A stretch of DNA of 64,000 nucleotides, taken from contig CAVSQX010000001.1 of NCBI GenBank assembly GCA_963730225.1, positions 1,116,001-1,180,000 on the forward strand. Reading direction: 5' to 3'. A program made the position numbers and the translations under genes. Within the stretch, counting starts at the first letter, position 1. Each line of letters opens with the position of its first letter. The stretch is from CAVSQX01 sp963730225. GTDB lineage: Bacteria; Planctomycetota; Phycisphaerae; Tepidisphaerales; Tepidisphaeraceae. The notes under the pieces were generated by a model that did not search any database, was not told where the DNA came from, and worked only from the letters and a program-made list of their open reading frames with translations. This document shows positions 61,993 to 64,000 of the stretch, piece by piece.

Positions 61993-63432
61993 CTATCCCC
62001 CATCTGACGCATTTTTTCTCTGGCTGGCCGCAACCAGCGACGACGCAGCAAAATCATCCGACGCCTCCAGCGGACGAAATCCCGCGGCCTTCAGGGCGGT
62101 TTTCGCCTCGGGGCTGGACATGAATGTCTTCCACACCAACGCGCTGCGGCAGTTTTCCGCCATCAGCACCGTCGGGCCGATGTCGATGCCCAGCACATCG
62201 GGGTTGTACCAATCCGCCGACGGATTGAAGGAATCGACAAAGCCGTATTTCAGATACGCCTTGCTGCCGTAGCGATCGCGCATGAATTCCAGCGCGTCCA
62301 GGCACAGGCGTGGCTCGAAGGCCAGACTGCCGGCGGCCGCACAGGGAACGACGCTGCCGTCAATCTCCCCCTGTTGTGGCGGCCCGCCCCAGGCGGTGTA
62401 ACCATTGGCGCTGTCGGACGCCGTCAGACCCCACATGTCCGGACCGTAGCTGGGAAACTGCTTGCTCAACTCATCCATGCACCACTGCCGCTGCGCCAGC
62501 GTCGCCAATTGCGAGTTCGCAAAGTAATCAGCGTAGTCGTCGCGCTGGCCGCGAAGATCGAACCAACACTGCGGATATTGATGCGTGAACAGCGGCGGAC
62601 ATTGCATGAACGTCAGCCCGGCATACGTCATCACCGGCCGGCGCTTCCAAGCCTGCCAGGACTTGGCCGGTAAGGGATGGGTATGGGAGCCAAGTCCCAG
62701 CAGATAGATCAATGGACCTTCATTGAAATCGATCCAGCGCGCCGAGAGGAATCCACTCTCGGGCTTCCAGCCCATGCTCAACGCTCCATCCGATGTTTCC
62801 AGCCACGGCCAATCCACCGCTTCGTACAATTCATCCGCCAGAGTTGCCAACTCGGTACCGGCAAAATGCTGGCGAACCGTCAGCACGCCGGCCATCAGCA
62901 GCGCCGTATCGATGTCCGAAACTTCGCAGTTCCATCCGCGCTGGCCGGTGTGCATGTCCAGGAAATGATAAAAAACCCCGTGCTCCTGCGGGCCGTGATC
63001 GCGCAGGAAAGTCAGCACATGCAAAGCGCGATCGTACGCCTCTTGATGCGGCACCCAGCCGTGCTGATCGCCGATGCAAAGAGCCGTCAGCCCGAATCCC
63101 ACCGAAGCGATGCTGGCCATCGGCCCCACGCCGCTGCCGTCGGCCTTGGCCCGATCGGGCATCAGGCCGGTCGTGGGATCGGATTCATCGATGAAAAACT
63201 GGATGCCGCGGCGTTCCAGGTCGTCGAGGAACTGCTTGTCGGCGGCGGTTAGGGAGCCAGAGCCGGGCGCTGTCGTCGCGGTTTCGATCGCCCAATCATT
63301 CGACGCAAGCTGCACCGCCGATGGCACGGTCGGCGCATCGGCCACGCAAAGCGATGCCAAAGCGCAGGCGAGCGCGCCAATCAGCGCGATGGCCGGCAAT
63401 CGAATTGATTTTCTACCCGTCTCCAGCCGCAT
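61993..63432 (-). CDS. secreted GH144/glucoamylase-like family hydrolase
   Basis: 479 residues with signal peptide (ALIGALACALASLCVADAP). Glucoamylase-like (alpha/alpha)6 barrel: LDDLERRGIQFFIDESDPTT, IASVGFGLTALCIGDQHGW, HGVFYHFLDMHTGQRGWNCE and SDIDTALLMAGVLTVRQHF, then GPDMWGLTASDSANGYTAWG and AGSLAFEPRLCLDALEFMRD. This matches PF10091, the family of endo-beta-1,2-glucanases and related exo-acting enzymes. The catalytic domain resembles that of the larger GH144-like protein nearby, which has the same block order. Unlike that one, it carries no accessory modules. It is complete and has no slip. Confidence 0.87.
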   Translation of the reverse strand: MRLETGRKSIRLPAIALIGALACALASLCVADAPTVPSAVQLASNDWAIETATTAPGSGSLTAADKQFLDDLERRGIQFFIDESDPTTGLMPDRAKADGSGVGPMASIASVGFGLTALCIGDQHGWVPHQEAYDRALHVLTFLRDHGPQEHGVFYHFLDMHTGQRGWNCEVSDIDTALLMAGVLTVRQHFAGTELATLADELYEAVDWPWLETSDGALSMGWKPESGFLSARWIDFNEGPLIYLLGLGSHTHPLPAKSWQAWKRRPVMTYAGLTFMQCPPLFTHQYPQCWFDLRGQRDDYADYFANSQLATLAQRQWCMDELSKQFPSYGPDMWGLTASDSANGYTAWGGPPQQGEIDGSVVPCAAAGSLAFEPRLCLDALEFMRDRYGSKAYLKYGFVDSFNPSADWYNPDVLGIDIGPTVLMAENCRSALVWKTFMSSPEAKTALKAAGFRPLEASDDFAASSLVAASQRKNASDGG

Positions 63433-63487
63433 TCACTCCACCTCTCCACCTACGCCGAACCTGTCCGCACGATCCGTTCGGACGCTT

Positions 63488-64000
63488 TCACTGGGTGATA
63501 TTGACGTTCAACCGTAAGAGGTCCGACGTGCCATAAATTGTGCCAAACATGCCCGTTGCGCCAGCCGGCAGCTTCTTGTAGTGGAAAACCTGCACGTGTC
63601 CGTCGAGCATCAACACATTCGCTTGCGTGTTGTTCATGTGACGGAAACGAATGTTGCCCAAGTTCGGTCCTGTGTCGTTGTTCCAGTCGTTAGGGGTAGC
63701 GCCACCAACGCTGCCGATGGGTGTGAGGTCCACGGGGTCGTTCGGCGCCAGCGCGTTGCCAGATAAGGCGTAATTGTCGGTCAGACCGGTCGTCGGGGAC
63801 TCGGCCCCCTGAATGGCCGCGTGATCGAGTTCCAAGCCGACCGCGGGAGCCGCATAGGAGCCGGATGTATCGGTCATGGACGCGTCAAAGATGGCCGCGA
63901 TCTCCGCTGATCTTTTGATGTGCGAAGCGCTATATCCCATCAATCTGGCATTACCAAATGGTAGGGCGGGATCCTTTGCCCGAAGATCCGGCATAAGGCG
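63488..64000 (-). CDS. DUF1559 pseudopilin-like protein, C-terminal part
   Basis: The frame is open to the right edge of the window; the ATG at 63994 is probably internal, since family members have an N-terminal pilin-type helix that is absent here. The C-terminal part has RFRHMNNTQANVLMLDGHVQ, the H-X9-DG motif of DUF1559, the expanded pseudopilin family of Planctomycetes. Secreted or assembled by a type II secretion-like system. The stop is at 63488-63490, and the GH144-like gene starts 55 bases beyond. Only about 170 residues are visible. Confidence 0.82.
   Translation of the reverse strand, partial: RLMPDLRAKDPALPFGNARLMGYSASHIKRSAEIAAIFDASMTDTSGSYAAPAVGLELDHAAIQGAESPTTGLTDNYALSGNALAPNDPVDLTPIGSVGGATPNDWNNDTGPNLGNIRFRHMNNTQANVLMLDGHVQVFHYKKLPAGATGMFGTIYGTSDLLRLNVNITQ

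Overview
The window looks like a chromosomal piece of a planctomycete, most likely class Phycisphaerae, perhaps Tepidisphaerales. The signs are GC-rich DNA, N-terminal LESRLLLS-type motifs on secreted proteins, PEP-CTERM tails ending VPEPASLGLLA, dockerin-like DGxVNGxDY repeats, an H-X9-DG (DUF1559) protein, a CGYDLRATPDRCPECG zinc ribbon, and a phosphatase-kinase fusion. This is a lineage inference from signatures, not from a marker gene. I see no phage, insertion sequence, CRISPR array or rRNA; there is one tRNA (Met, CAU).

Layout. 0-3.3 kb: 3' end of an outer-membrane efflux channel, then an APC permease with a large hydrophilic insertion. 3.3-7.6 kb (minus): an MCE/Mla-type lipid transport operon (MlaE permease, an ATPase-like subunit with no P-loop, MlaD, a TPR lipoprotein, an endonuclease/exonuclease/phosphatase-fold protein). 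7.7-16.8 kb (plus): a surface polysaccharide operon that resembles the diacetamido-uronic acid pathway (2-epimerase, aminotransferase, dehydrogenase, N-acetyltransferase) plus a glycosyltransferase, an FAD enzyme and a polysaccharide deacetylase. 16.7-26 kb: SGNH esterase, PP2C-kinase fusion, rhomboid-TPR fusion, DinB, methyltransferase, GH16 glucanase, ankyrin protein, tRNA-Met. 26-33.7 kb: a tightly packed operon with a secreted PIG-L deacetylase, a 46-residue membrane peptide too short for standard gene calling, a sodium/solute symporter and a bacillithiol cassette (compact BshC-like, BshB, BshA). 34.2-39.2 kb: a 1648-residue glycine-rich secreted protein. 39.4-41.9 kb: two secreted prenyltransferase/squalene-oxidase-repeat proteins. 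41.9-45.6 kb: two beta-helix paralogues. 45.7-47.2 kb: Clp-N/membrane protein with a PadR regulator. 47.3-52.1 kb: a periplasmic molybdenum hydroxylase like PaoABC. 52.1-63.4 kb (minus): a glycan-use locus (heparinase-like lyase, sugar ABC importer without ATPase, two glucoamylase-family/GH144-like enzymes, a PEP-CTERM protein). The window ends in a DUF1559 pseudopilin-like gene.

The dominant odd feature is quality-related: at least 14 conserved genes are each interrupted by a one-base frame slip, usually in a short GC-rich run. This pattern fits uncorrected sequence or assembly error better than decay, so the affected genes are annotated here across the slip. The most interesting biology is the compact BshC-like protein in a bacillithiol operon, the MCE transporter whose ATPase has lost its nucleotide-binding motifs, and the glycan locus with paired GH144-like enzymes.
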